Part shown: positions 27,131 through 35,850 of the stretch, in pieces
Layout: each line of letters begins with the position of its first letter
Position numbering within the stretch: position 1 is the first letter of the stretch
Assembly (NCBI GenBank): GCA_017427465.1
Contig: JAFRST010000034.1
Location: 1-36,208, forward strand
Length of the DNA stretch: 36,208 bases
From: Clostridiales bacterium
Lineage (GTDB): Bacteria; Bacillota; Clostridia; Saccharofermentanales; Saccharofermentanaceae
Direction: 5' to 3'
Position numbers and translations under genes: made by a program
Notes under the pieces: model-generated
The model's database searches: none
Told to the model about the DNA's origin: nothing
Seen by the model: the letters and a program-made list of their open reading frames with translations, nothing else

Positions 27131-27739
27131 TTGGATTATCTGGAAGGATTGTTACTGGGCAAACTCTGGAGTGATACGGATTATGAGAACCGTAAGCATT
27201 TCGGCCTGTTTATTCTTTATGGACTCTTTGTAGATGCCATAGTCCTTTATGAATACATATTAAGCAGAGGACTTATAGGATTCGGTAACATCGGACCTAT
27301 CCACATTGCCATCTTTGTTTTGCTTTTCCTGGCAAATCCTTTTATTTGCTTCAGATATTACCGAATGCCCTTGTGGGGCAAGATATTAATATTATTGGTA
27401 AAGATTTCCAAATGTTACCTGATCATCAGCTATACGGTCAGTCTCCTTCTTCCGAGACTGTCGGTAAGAGTAGATGATCTTCAGGATTATCTCATCAGTT
27501 ATCTCAATTCCACACTTGAGAAATACACTGAGAAATTCCAGGCAAGCGCAGGTTCGTTCTCGACTGTATTGGGAGTACTTGCGGGCGGCGTCCACGTTGT
27601 AGGAACCGTATTGCTTTTCGCATTGGCTGCGATCGTGATCCCCAGCCTCATATATCTGGTTATCAAGCTTGTCCAGTATGTCTGGGATTGGATCGTAAAC
27701 ATGTTCATTATCAAGAGGTTTTTCCCTCAGAGAAAATAA
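27131..27739 (+). CDS. Membrane protein of unknown function
   Basis: 202 residues from a TTG codon with AGGAGAAG about 8 bases upstream. Two hydrophobic segments in the N-terminal half (around 27-42 and 58-70), one near 83-110, and a long one near 150-190 (VLAGGVHVVGTVLLFALAAIV then IPSLIYLVIKLV) suggest four or more membrane passes. The C-terminus is basic (KRFFPQRK). No family recognised. It precedes the uridine-kinase-like gene by 19 bases and is probably in the same transcript. Confidence 0.7.
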   Translation: MDYLEGLLLGKLWSDTDYENRKHFGLFILYGLFVDAIVLYEYILSRGLIGFGNIGPIHIAIFVLLFLANPFICFRYYRMPLWGKILILLVKISKCYLIISYTVSLLLPRLSVRVDDLQDYLISYLNSTLEKYTEKFQASAGSFSTVLGVLAGGVHVVGTVLLFALAAIVIPSLIYLVIKLVQYVWDWIVNMFIIKRFFPQRK

Positions 27740-27758
27740 GGAGGCTTAGAGGAACCAT

Positions 27759-28769
27759 ATGGCAGAGCTTAGAGACAAGATCGATATAACGGTTGAAGAG
27801 CTCGAGGAATCCCTCGGCGCCGTAAGGCTTCCGCGCTTCATCAGTGATTCTGAGAACAGTTTTGTCGCAAGGATCGATGCGATCTGCGATGAGATAGTCT
27901 CAGATCCCAACAAGAGAGCGGTATTCGTATCAGGACCTACATCGTCAGGCAAGACGACTTTCACTCTGAGGCTTTCCAAGAAGATCAATGAGCGCGGCAG
28001 AAAAGCCATCCATTTGTCCCTTGATGACTATTACAACATCAAGGAGCTTAAGTGCGACAAGGACGGAAGGCCTGACTTCGAGACCATCGACGCATTAGAT
28101 GTCGAGAGGATCCAGAAGGACATCAAGGATCTGTTAGACGGCAAGGTGGTTGTACCTCCGTTCTTTGATTTCAATATCAGACAGCAGATGGAAGGCAATC
28201 CCGATAACGCTGTTTATGTCGGAGACGACGGTGTCCTCGTTGTAGAGGGACTTCACGGATTGTCCCCCAGGATCTCAGGCGAGTGTCCCGCAGAAAAGTG
28301 CTCGAAAGTATTCATCATGCCCTACGGCAATGTTTACTGCGATTCCAAGCTGATGGACAGCAACGAGATAAGGCTTCTTAGAAGGATAGTAAGAGACTAC
28401 CGTCACAGGAGCGCACACGCGCTTTCCACGATCGATTACTGGCCTATGATCCAGAAATCTGAAGAGAAATATTATGAGGAATACTTAACGAGCGCTGACT
28501 ATCACGTCAACTCATTCCTCGCATATGAGAGCCTTATCATCGCTCCCATGGCAATGGGTGATATCAAAGAGGCGATGGAAAAAGCGCTCAAGGGCTCGAT
28601 CGAACCCTCCGTCTTCATGGAGAGGTCACCTTCAGGAAAATCTTTTGCGGATCTTTCTGCTGCTCTCGTTAAAGCAAACAAGCTTTTGGGACACTTAGGC
28701 AAGATCCCGGTCATAAGCCCTGAACAGGTTCCGGCTGAATCGATACTTAACGAATTCATCGGAGCGTAA
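27759..28769 (+). CDS. Uridine-kinase/phosphoribulokinase-family nucleoside kinase
   Basis: 336 residues. Walker A is GPTSSGKTT (59-67), then HLSLDDYYN, the pattern of uridine kinases, followed by [13 protein letters not shown] and [12 protein letters not shown] in the expected places. These enzymes phosphorylate uridine or cytidine in pyrimidine salvage. Many clostridial homologues carry an N-terminal threonyl-tRNA-synthetase-like TGS region and reach about 550 residues; that part is absent here, with only about 50 residues before the P-loop. Exact substrate unproven. AGAGGAAC lies just upstream of the ATG, and metA follows 25 bases after the stop. Confidence 0.85.
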   Translation: MAELRDKIDITVEELEESLGAVRLPRFISDSENSFVARIDAICDEIVSDPNKRAVFVSGPTSSGKTTFTLRLSKKINERGRKAIHLSLDDYYNIKELKCDKDGRPDFETIDALDVERIQKDIKDLLDGKVVVPPFFDFNIRQQMEGNPDNAVYVGDDGVLVVEGLHGLSPRISGECPAEKCSKVFIMPYGNVYCDSKLMDSNEIRLLRRIVRDYRHRSAHALSTIDYWPMIQKSEEKYYEEYLTSADYHVNSFLAYESLIIAPMAMGDIKEAMEKALKGSIEPSVFMERSPSGKSFADLSAALVKANKLLGHLGKIPVISPEQVPAESILNEFIGA

Positions 28770-28794
28770 TTTCGAACAGATAAGGAGGCATATA

Positions 28795-29769
28795 ATGCCT
28801 ATCAGAATAGCTAACAATCTTCCGGCAAGGCACATCCTTGAGCAGGAAAGAATATTCGTTATGGAGGAGCACAGGGCCCTGTCCCAGGACATCCGTCCCA
28901 TCAGGATCCTGATACTCAATCTCATGCCGGATAAGTCTACGACGGAGACGCAGCTCTTAAGAGCGCTGTCCAATTCGCCTATCCAGGTTGATGTTGAGCT
29001 CCTTTTTACAAAGACACACCAGTCCAAGAACACTCCGGCTGAGCATCTTCTGAAGTTCTATAAGACCTTCGATGAGATCAGCGAAGAGTATTTCGACGGC
29101 ATGATCATCACGGGCGCTCCCATCGAAAAGCTTCCTTTTGAAGAGGTCGATTACTGGCCCGAATTAGTCGAGATAATGGAGTGGAGCAAGACGCATGTCT
29201 ACTCTACGCTTCATCTCTGCTGGGGCGCATTCGCAGGTCTTTATTACCACTACGGCATTCCGAAGATCGTTCTGGACAAGAAGGTCTTCGGTGTTTTCGA
29301 GCACTCGATGACATGGTCGAGGCCAGTTAAACTCTTCAGAGGATTTGACGATATCTTCTACGTTCCCCATTCCCGTTATACGGAAGTAAGACGCGAGGAT
29401 GTTGAGAAGAGGAGCGACTTAAGGATCTTATCCGAGTCTGAAGAATGCGGCATCTATGCCATTTCCGACCTGCACGGCAGACAGTTCTTTATCACAGGCC
29501 ACTCCGAGTACGACAAGGATACTCTGGACAGGGAGTACAAAAGAGATATGGCAGCCGGTTTAGGTGATGTCGATCTTCCAAAGAATTACTATGTCGATGA
29601 CGATCCTTCTAAGGGACCTTTGCTCAGGTGGAGGTCTTCCGCGACATTAATGTATACGAACTGGCTCAACTACTACGTATATCAGGAGACTCCGTTCGAC
29701 ATCAACCTCATCAAGAGCATCCGCAACGAAGACTTGGAGCCTAACAGAGATTTGGAGAAAAATGGCTGA
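28795..29769 (+). CDS. metA: Homoserine O-acyltransferase MetA, predicted acetyl-CoA type
   Basis: 324 residues. The nucleophile Cys142 in [16 protein letters not shown] and the conserved [15 protein letters not shown] and GHSEYD segments place it in the MetA family of the class I glutamine-amidotransferase fold. Residue 111 is Glu ([15 protein letters not shown]); in characterised MetA proteins Glu111 goes with acetyl-CoA use and Gly111 with succinyl-CoA. The product would thus be O-acetylhomoserine, a methionine precursor. AAGGAGG precedes the ATG. It overlaps the next gene by 8 bases. No SAM or T-box leader is visible in the 25 bases before it. Confidence 0.95.
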   Translation: MPIRIANNLPARHILEQERIFVMEEHRALSQDIRPIRILILNLMPDKSTTETQLLRALSNSPIQVDVELLFTKTHQSKNTPAEHLLKFYKTFDEISEEYFDGMIITGAPIEKLPFEEVDYWPELVEIMEWSKTHVYSTLHLCWGAFAGLYYHYGIPKIVLDKKVFGVFEHSMTWSRPVKLFRGFDDIFYVPHSRYTEVRREDVEKRSDLRILSESEECGIYAISDLHGRQFFITGHSEYDKDTLDREYKRDMAAGLGDVDLPKNYYVDDDPSKGPLLRWRSSATLMYTNWLNYYVYQETPFDINLIKSIRNEDLEPNRDLEKNG

Positions 29770-30655
29770 TACTATCTTGCTTAACAAAGAACTGATATCA
29801 GGATTTGAGCCCCAAAGACCTGAAGACGGACATAAAAACACATTCGGTACCGCGCTTATCTGCGCAGGCTCCGAATTCATGACAGGCGCAGCCGTTATGG
29901 CCACAGGCGCTGCCTTGAGGTCCGGCGCGGGTCTCGTTAAGGTCTTCTCCGAAGATAAGACTCTTGATACGGTAAGAGTGACGGAACCCTGCGCTCTTTT
30001 AGCGGCAAGACCTGACACCACTTCCGCTTTATTGCGAAAAGCATCTGAGCTTTGCAAGACTTCGGATTCAGTCCTTATCGGCTGCGGGATCCCTTCAGAC
30101 TACAAGGATCTTGAGGCTCTTGTAACGCGTTTCCTCGAAAAGGCTAAGGCCGTCATTCTTGATGCAGGAGCCCTGACATATAAGCCTGACGCATTATCCA
30201 GGATCAAGGAAAAGCTTAAGGAAAGGGAAGTCCCAGCAGTTATAACTCCGCATATCGGTGAGTTTGCAAGGCTTACCGGGATTGATAAGTCTGAGGTAAC
30301 TGAAAATGCTGAAGAACTTGCGGTTAAGTTTGCATCAGAAAACAACTGTGTAACGGTCCTTAAGAGTGCAAAGACGGTTATTGCCACGCCTGACGGACAG
30401 CTCTATGTGAACGATCTTGCCAACAGCGGACTTGCCAAGGGCGGTTCGGGCGATGTTTTGGCAGGACTTATCGCAGGTTTCCTGGCACAGGGCATGGAGC
30501 CTTATAAGGCAGCCTGCTCTGCAGTTTATATTCATTCAAAGGCAGGTGAAGCGGCAGCCTGCGAAGTGGGCACAAGATCGATGCTTCCGTCTGATCTTGC
30601 GGTATATCTGCCCGGAGCTTACCTGGATGCCGGATGGGGTTTAGATGATGATTGA
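29762..30655 (+). CDS. nnrD: ADP-dependent NAD(P)H-hydrate dehydratase (YjeF C-terminal domain only)
   Basis: 297 residues. The ribokinase-like fold is shown by [42 protein letters not shown] (161-171) and [20 protein letters not shown] (221-240), the catalytic signature. The enzyme repairs damaged NADHX and NADPHX hydrates with ADP. Most bacterial Nnr proteins also have an N-terminal epimerase domain (YjeF_N) of about 200 residues; here it is missing, so any epimerase is encoded elsewhere. The ATG lies in the last codons of metA, and the alanine racemase gene overlaps its end by 11 bases. Confidence 0.94.
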   Translation: MADTILLNKELISGFEPQRPEDGHKNTFGTALICAGSEFMTGAAVMATGAALRSGAGLVKVFSEDKTLDTVRVTEPCALLAARPDTTSALLRKASELCKTSDSVLIGCGIPSDYKDLEALVTRFLEKAKAVILDAGALTYKPDALSRIKEKLKEREVPAVITPHIGEFARLTGIDKSEVTENAEELAVKFASENNCVTVLKSAKTVIATPDGQLYVNDLANSGLAKGGSGDVLAGLIAGFLAQGMEPYKAACSAVYIHSKAGEAAACEVGTRSMLPSDLAVYLPGAYLDAGWGLDDD

Positions 30656-31793
30656 GAATAATGACATGAACAGTTATTTTGACCGTTCCTGCGTGGAGAT
30701 CGATCTCGATGCTTTGAAGCATAATTTCGAGGAGATCAAAAAAGCCACGACTCCCGGAACGGGGATACTTGCTGTAGTAAAAGCAGATGCTTACGGACAC
30801 GGAGCGCTAGAGACTGCCAAGACCTTGATCGATTCAGGCGCTGCAGGTCTCTGCCTTGCCACTATCGATGAGGCGGTCGAGCTCAGAAAGCACGGCATCG
30901 ACGTGCCCATGATGACACTGGGATTTACTGATCCTTCCAGATTCAGGGACGCTGTCAGATACGATGTCGAGCAGGCAGTCTATTCATATGAAATAGCCAA
31001 AGCTTTGTCAGGTGAAGCGGTCAAAGCCGGCAAGAAATGCAAGATTCACATCAAGCTCGATACCGGCATGGGAAGGATCGGCTTTAAGACCGACGGCACT
31101 GAGACTGACGAGATAGTCAAGTCCTGCATGCTGCCGGGCATAGAACCCTATGGAGTTTTCTCGCACTTTGCCGCAGCTGACACAGATGATGACGAGTACA
31201 CGAATTATCAGTTCGACCAGTTCATGAAGCAGATCGAAGAGCTGAAGGACAGAGGCATCACATTTACCAAGAGACATATCTGCAACAGTGCGGGCATCTT
31301 AAGATTCCCCGCTATGCATCTTGATATGGTCAGAGCAGGAATCATCCTTTACGGCCTTATGCCGCCAGGATGCCCTAAGCCTGCCGTCGACATTGATCTC
31401 AAGCCCGTAATGAACTGGTATGCGAAGGTCATACACGTTAAGACCGTTCCTGCCGGAGCCACAATCAGTTACGGAAGACACTTTACGGCTGAAAAGCCCA
31501 CGGAAGTTACTACTGTCGGCATCGGATATGCTGACGGTCTGTCCAGAAGGCTCTCGAACGGGTTCGAGCTCATCATCGGAGGCAAGAGATGTCCTATCAT
31601 CGGCAATATCTGCATGGATATGTGCATGGTTGATACGACTGATCTCGAAGTAAGACCTAAAGTAGGCGACAAGGTCACGGTCTTCGGAAGCGTGAGATCT
31701 GCTGACGAGCTCGCAGAACGGCTCGGAACGATCAATTACGAGATCACCTGCGATGTCGGAAAGCGTGTCAGACGGCTTTATGTCGGAGGCTGA
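30645..31793 (+). CDS. alr: Alanine racemase
   Basis: 382 residues from the ATG at 30645; GGATGGGG precedes it, though an in-frame ATG at 30666 is also possible. PLP-binding Lys46 in AVVKADAYGHGA and the second catalytic base Tyr276 in TISYGRHF are present, as are GRIGF and GYADGL. The enzyme interconverts L- and D-alanine in the cytoplasm to supply peptidoglycan. It ends an operon-like run with metA and nnrD, and secY follows after 103 bases with its own promoter. nnrD-alr pairing is common in Bacillota. Confidence 0.96.
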   Translation: MMIENNDMNSYFDRSCVEIDLDALKHNFEEIKKATTPGTGILAVVKADAYGHGALETAKTLIDSGAAGLCLATIDEAVELRKHGIDVPMMTLGFTDPSRFRDAVRYDVEQAVYSYEIAKALSGEAVKAGKKCKIHIKLDTGMGRIGFKTDGTETDEIVKSCMLPGIEPYGVFSHFAAADTDDDEYTNYQFDQFMKQIEELKDRGITFTKRHICNSAGILRFPAMHLDMVRAGIILYGLMPPGCPKPAVDIDLKPVMNWYAKVIHVKTVPAGATISYGRHFTAEKPTEVTTVGIGYADGLSRRLSNGFELIIGGKRCPIIGNICMDMCMVDTTDLEVRPKVGDKVTVFGSVRSADELAERLGTINYEITCDVGKRVRRLYVGG

Positions 31794-31851
31794 CCAATCA
31801 GGCCCCTTCTAAGTTGTTGATATTGTCGGTGAAAAATCAATTAAGATGCGC

Positions 31852-31857
31852 TATAAT
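31852..31857 (+). promoter_or_regulatory. Candidate promoter of secY
   Basis: A perfect TATAAT at 31852-31857, 40 bases before the secY ATG. The -35 is poor (TGAAAA at about 17 bases). It gives secY a start of transcription separate from alr. Confidence 0.5.
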
Positions 31858-31896
31858 ACTTACGCTTTATTTATATATTAAGGAGATTGTCAATTA

Positions 31897-33207
31897 ATGG
31901 GCACTTTGAGTGATAGCTTTAAGACACCGGAGATAAAGAAGAAGTTACTGTTCACCTTCCTCATTTTATCCGTTCTCAGTCTGCTCACGATCGTTCCGAT
32001 CCCCGGCCTTAATCATGCGGTTGCAGTAGCAAAGATCGCTGACTGGGGTGATATGGGCAGAATCATTAATATCCTCTCAGGAAGGGCTCTCGCGAATGCC
32101 TCGATAATCAGCCTCGGAATATATCCGTTCCTCGTAGCTTCCATCGTAATGCAGTTCGTAGTATTGATCGTTCCGAAGCTCCGTTCTCTTTCACAGATGG
32201 GTGATGAAGGAACAAAGTTTGTTACTAAGATCAACAGGATCGCAGCTCTCGCAGCTGCTGGTGTATATGCAGTTCTTTTCTGCGTAGGCATGAGAGGCGC
32301 TGTTACGACAAAGATGAATTTCTGGATAGGAATCGTTCTCTGCGGCGTATCTGTTGCTATCGGAAGCGCTTTGTGCGGATGGTGTGTTGAGCTCCTCAAC
32401 AACAAGGGCTTAGGCAACGGACTTACGATAATCATTGTTGCCGGTGTAGTAAGAAGCATCCCCGAAGAGATCTACGGACTCTATCATCAGTCAACTGTAC
32501 TCGGAAGACTTCCCGCGATTTTCCTCGTAGGAATGGGCTGCCTTTTCTGCCTCGGAATGCTTTTCCTGATCATCCTTTTGAACATGGGTGAGAAGAAGCT
32601 CCGCATTATCTTCTCTAAGAGAACAGTCGGTATGAAGCAGTATGGCATGCAGAACCAGGTGCTGCCTTTCAAGGTTACACAGGCCGGAACGACACCTGTT
32701 ATCTACACAATGGTAATTCTCCTTATCCCTTCTGCCATCATTGCAATGGTAGTACCCGGAACTGAGAGCGCTGTTGCACAGTGGTTCAAGGATTTCGTCG
32801 AAAAGGTAGCATTCCTGCCCCTGTTCATCGTATTCCTCGTACTGTTTACTAACCTTTTCTCACTCTTGCAGTTCAATCCTTTCGATATTTCCAAGCAGAT
32901 CAAAGAAAACGGCGGATACATCCAGGGTCTGCGTCCCGGCAAGCCCACCGCGCAGTATCTTATGAACGTATACAGAAATCTGAACATCGTTGACTGCGTT
33001 TACCTTATCGTAGTCTGCATCGTTCCGATGATACTTAATTTTTTCCCTGCATTCAGAGGCGTATGCCTGGGCGGTATCGGTCTCGTTCTCGTAGGCGGCG
33101 GCTTCATTGAGATGAAGGCCATTCTCGATAACAGCATTAAGACCGAACAGGAGAAGGCCAAGGCTGCAGGCAAAGACAAGAAGCGTAAGAATTACAACAA
33201 GAAGTAA
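31897..33207 (+). CDS. secY: Protein translocase channel SecY
   Basis: 436 residues with ten predicted membrane helices and the family landmarks: a Tyr/Pro-rich first segment (TIVPIPGLN), the plug region NILSGRALANASIISLGIYP, ITASIVMQ-like VASIVMQFV, and NPFDISKQIKENGGYIQGLRPGKPT in the cytoplasmic loop. SecY forms the SecYEG channel for protein export and membrane insertion. AAGGAG stands 11 bases before the ATG. The upstream neighbour is alr, not rplO as in the usual spc operon, so the ribosomal protein genes have been separated from it. adk follows 12 bases downstream. Confidence 0.96.
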   Translation: MGTLSDSFKTPEIKKKLLFTFLILSVLSLLTIVPIPGLNHAVAVAKIADWGDMGRIINILSGRALANASIISLGIYPFLVASIVMQFVVLIVPKLRSLSQMGDEGTKFVTKINRIAALAAAGVYAVLFCVGMRGAVTTKMNFWIGIVLCGVSVAIGSALCGWCVELLNNKGLGNGLTIIIVAGVVRSIPEEIYGLYHQSTVLGRLPAIFLVGMGCLFCLGMLFLIILLNMGEKKLRIIFSKRTVGMKQYGMQNQVLPFKVTQAGTTPVIYTMVILLIPSAIIAMVVPGTESAVAQWFKDFVEKVAFLPLFIVFLVLFTNLFSLLQFNPFDISKQIKENGGYIQGLRPGKPTAQYLMNVYRNLNIVDCVYLIVVCIVPMILNFFPAFRGVCLGGIGLVLVGGGFIEMKAILDNSIKTEQEKAKAAGKDKKRKNYNKK

Positions 33208-33219
33208 GGGAGGCAACTT

Positions 33220-33873
33220 ATGAATCTGATTATTTTGGGAGCACCCGGATCCGGCAAAGGAACATCAGCAACCGTTTTAAGAGAGAAGTTTGCTCTTGCT
33301 CACATCTCCACGGGAGATCTTTTCAGATACAACATCAAGGAGAATACTCCCCTTGGAATCGAAGCTAAGTCATATATCGACAAGGGAGCGCTTGTTCCCG
33401 ATGACGTTACTATCAGAATGGTAGAAGACCGTTTAAGCAACCCCGACTGCGAGAAGGGTTACATCCTCGATGGTTTCCCGAGAAACATCGCTCAGGCAGA
33501 GGCGCTTGATAAGATGCTCGAAGCCAAGGGCTCAAAGATCGACGCAGTAGTATATGTTAAGTGTGATGACGAGATCATCATGGACAGAGTTACTACAAGA
33601 CGTGTATGCGAGAAGTGCGGCGCAAGCTTCAACGTTAAGTATATGCCCACAAAAGTTGAAGGCATTTGCGATGTATGCGGCGGCAATGTCATCCAGAGAT
33701 CTGACGACAATCCGGAGACAGTAGCTAAGAGACTTGAGACATACAGGGTAAACACACAGCCCCTCATCGATTTCTACAACGAGAGAGGAATCATCGTTGA
33801 GGGCAATAACAATGTCGATTCAGAGACATGCATTGCTTCCATCGAAGCAGGCCTTAAGAACTTAGGACTCTAA
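33220..33873 (+). CDS. adk: Adenylate kinase (zinc-binding lid)
   Basis: 217 residues. P-loop GAPGSGKGT (7-15), then STGDLFR, DGFPRN and the RRxC region. The lid carries four cysteines, Cys130, Cys133, Cys150 and Cys153, in the CxxC...CxxC pattern that binds structural zinc in Gram-positive enzymes. It converts AMP and ATP to two ADP. GGGAGG lies 7 bases before the ATG. Location between secY and map is typical. Confidence 0.97.
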   Translation: MNLIILGAPGSGKGTSATVLREKFALAHISTGDLFRYNIKENTPLGIEAKSYIDKGALVPDDVTIRMVEDRLSNPDCEKGYILDGFPRNIAQAEALDKMLEAKGSKIDAVVYVKCDDEIIMDRVTTRRVCEKCGASFNVKYMPTKVEGICDVCGGNVIQRSDDNPETVAKRLETYRVNTQPLIDFYNERGIIVEGNNNVDSETCIASIEAGLKNLGL

Positions 33874-33892
33874 TTAGAAAAAGGTATTATAA

Positions 33893-34663
33893 ATGGTAGA
33901 AATCCTTACCAATGAAGAATTTGAGAAGATGAAGGCGGCAGGCAAGATCCTGCAGCATGTCTTCAAGGCATGCAGAGACGAGATCAAGCCCGGTATCTCC
34001 ACACACGATGTCGACAAGATCTGTTATGACATCATCAGAAGCTACGATGCCATCCCGTCATTCCTGAACTACGGCCAGCCTCCGTTCCCCGGAACGATCT
34101 GCGCTTCAGTCAATGATGAAGTCGTTCACGGAATTCCGAGAAAGTCGAGGATCCTTAAAGAAGGTGATATCATCTCTGTTGATGTAGGCGCCATTCTTGA
34201 CGGTTACCAGTCTGATGCATGCAGAACATACATGGTCGGTGAGGTAGCTCCCGAGGTCAGGGCTCTTGTCGAACATACCGAAAAGTCTTTCTGGAAGGGT
34301 TTGGAATTTGCCAAGGTCGGCATGAGGACCGGTGATATCGGACATGCCGTTCAGGAATACTGCGAAGGCTTAGGCTACGGCGTAGTAAGAGAACTCACAG
34401 GCCACGGCATCGGCACAACTATGCACCAGGATCCTGATGTTCCGAACTACGGAAGACCGGGTCACGGCTTTAAGCTCAAAAAAGGTATGGCAATCTGCAT
34501 CGAACCGATGATAACATTGGGTACACGTGAGATTGAGCTTATGGGGGACGGCTGGACTATCGTCACACAGGACGGCAAACCTGCCAGCCATTATGAGAAT
34601 ACGATATTAATTACGGATGAGGGTCCGTATCTTACAACTTATGATTACGAGGAGGGTTATTAA
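33893..34663 (+). CDS. map: Methionine aminopeptidase, type I
   Basis: 256 residues. The five metal ligands are Asp97, Asp108, His171, Glu204 and Glu235, in [27 protein letters not shown] and ENTILI. It removes the initiator Met from nascent proteins at the ribosome. AAAGG precedes the ATG. Its TAA stop overlaps the infA start by one base (TAATG). Confidence 0.97.
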   Translation: MVEILTNEEFEKMKAAGKILQHVFKACRDEIKPGISTHDVDKICYDIIRSYDAIPSFLNYGQPPFPGTICASVNDEVVHGIPRKSRILKEGDIISVDVGAILDGYQSDACRTYMVGEVAPEVRALVEHTEKSFWKGLEFAKVGMRTGDIGHAVQEYCEGLGYGVVRELTGHGIGTTMHQDPDVPNYGRPGHGFKLKKGMAICIEPMITLGTREIELMGDGWTIVTQDGKPASHYENTILITDEGPYLTTYDYEEGY

Positions 34664-34896
34664 TGGCGAAGGAAGATGTTATTGAAGTACTGGGAGTAGT
34701 TGATGAAGCATTGCCCAATGCAATGTTCAAGGTAAAGCTCGACAGCGGCCACATTGTGCTCGCTCATTTATCCGGCAAGCTTAGACAGAATTACATCAAG
34801 ATTCTTCCGGGCGATAAGGTAACAATGGAGATCTCGCCTTATGATCTTTCCCGCGGCAGAATCACCTGGAGAGGCGAGAAGAAGCCGAAGGCATAA
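34663..34896 (+). CDS. infA: Translation initiation factor IF-1
   Basis: 77 residues, one S1-like OB domain: [19 protein letters not shown] and [14 protein letters not shown] are characteristic. IF-1 occupies the A site of the 30S subunit during initiation. It is slightly longer at the C-terminus (KKPKA) than the 72-residue norm. Its start overlaps map, and the terminator follows 12 bases after the stop. Confidence 0.96.
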   Translation: MAKEDVIEVLGVVDEALPNAMFKVKLDSGHIVLAHLSGKLRQNYIKILPGDKVTMEISPYDLSRGRITWRGEKKPKA

Positions 34897-34907
34897 TTTG
34901 TCCGGTC

Positions 34908-34949
34908 TGGATGTCTTTTTCGGAAGGCATCCATTTGTTTTTTATTTTT
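34908..34949 (+). terminator. Terminator between infA and rpmJ
   Basis: TGGATGTCTT (34908-34917) pairs with AAGGCATCCA (34924-34933, one G-T pair), followed by an interrupted T-tract to 34949. It splits the expected secY-to-rpsK transcript. Confidence 0.85.
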
Positions 34950-35033
34950 GAGGGTGTATTTGAAGGTGAAGCCTCAAAAAATGCCCCGCATATCAATCGC
35001 CGATAATATATTGGCATCAGCTTAAATTTCTTG

Positions 35034-35061
35034 TTGAAAACCATATAGATTCTGCTATAAT
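35034..35061 (+). promoter_or_regulatory. Promoter of rpmJ
   Basis: TTGAAA (35034-35039), 16 bases, perfect TATAAT (35056-35061). The rpmJ ATG is 69 bases downstream. With the terminator before it, this restarts transcription for rpmJ-rpsM-rpsK. The rest of 34950-35033 has a weak TTGAGG...CCTCAA repeat, otherwise nothing recognised. Confidence 0.8.
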
Positions 35062-35129
35062 AGTTCAGCATGCGCTCAAAAGGCGCCTGTATTTGTTGTG
35101 GAAAAATAACAGCAACAGGAGGTACTAAG

Positions 35130-35243
35130 ATGAAAGTACGACCGTCAGTAAAGCCGATGTGCGAGAAGTGCAAGATCATTCGTCGCAACGGTAAGGTTAT
35201 GGTCATTTGCTCCGACCCTAAGCATAAGCAGAGACAGGGTTGA
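35130..35243 (+). CDS. rpmJ: Ribosomal protein L36 (zinc-ribbon, C+ type)
   Basis: 37 residues encoded between the ATG at 35130 and the TGA at 35241-35243; the protein begins [15 protein letters not shown] and has the CxxC...C...H zinc site that marks the zinc-requiring L36 form. ACAGGAGG precedes the start. L36 binds 23S rRNA. It is followed by a 222-base gap before rpsM. Confidence 0.96.
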   Translation: MKVRPSVKPMCEKCKIIRRNGKVMVICSDPKHKQRQG

Positions 35244-35251
35244 TGCATTTG

Positions 35252-35460
35252 ACGGGCTTTCGTATGTACGGAATTAGCCCCGTACTCTAGTGATAGCGAA
35301 GGCCGCGGGATATTAGCTCCTTTCCCGCAAGAACATTTATAAGAATAAATAATCATATTAGATATCCCGTACCGAAAGGGCGGCTGCTCCCTAACCCGGA
35401 GTTCCTTGACTTACGCGTGTCAAATAGAGATTAATACCACTTTATCCAATACGGAGGTAC
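35252..35460 (+). promoter_or_regulatory. Structured leader upstream of rpsM
   Basis: The 222 bases between rpmJ and rpsM are unusually long and rich in complementarity. ACGGGCT (35252-35258) pairs with AGCCCCGT (35276-35283, one bulge). GCGGGA (35305-35310) pairs with TCCCGC (35323-35328); overlapping it, CGGGATAT (35306-35313) can instead pair perfectly with ATATCCCG (35362-35369). GCTCC (35386-35390) pairs with GGAGT (35398-35402), and GTACC (35368-35372) is complementary to GGTAC (35456-35460) at the ribosome-binding site. This looks like a mutually exclusive RNA switch, possibly an autoregulatory site for S13 or S4. TTGACT at 35407-35412 could also be a -35. Confidence 0.5.
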
Positions 35461-35465
35461 ATTAA

Positions 35466-35834
35466 ATGGCTCGTATAGCCGGCGTAGATTTACCGAATGA
35501 TAAGAGAATCGAGATTGCTCTTACGTACATTTACGGAATCGGAAGAACTAGTGCAAGCAAGATTATTGTCGACACAGGCATTAATCCTGACACACGCGTT
35601 AAGGATTTGACAGAGGATGAGGTTGCGAAGATCCGTGACCAGATCGAGAACAATTACAAGGTTGAAGGTGACCTTAAGAGAGAAGTACAGTCCAACATCA
35701 AGAGACTTACTGATATCGGTTGCCTTCGCGGACGTCGCCACAGACTGGGACTCCCTGTAAGAGGCCAGCGTACAAAAACTAATGCTCGTACACGTAAGGG
35801 TCCGAAGCATACAGTTGCTGGTAAGAAGAAGTAA
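35466..35834 (+). CDS. rpsM: Ribosomal protein S13
   Basis: 122 residues. [21 protein letters not shown] near the start, the [21 protein letters not shown] core and the basic [11 protein letters not shown] tail are diagnostic. S13 lies in the 30S head and contacts tRNA and S19. GGAGG is 8 bases before the ATG, inside the proposed leader structure. rpsK starts 16 bases after the stop. Confidence 0.97.
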   Translation: MARIAGVDLPNDKRIEIALTYIYGIGRTSASKIIVDTGINPDTRVKDLTEDEVAKIRDQIENNYKVEGDLKREVQSNIKRLTDIGCLRGRRHRLGLPVRGQRTKTNARTRKGPKHTVAGKKK

Positions 35835-35850
35835 GGTGAGGTGAGTCAAA

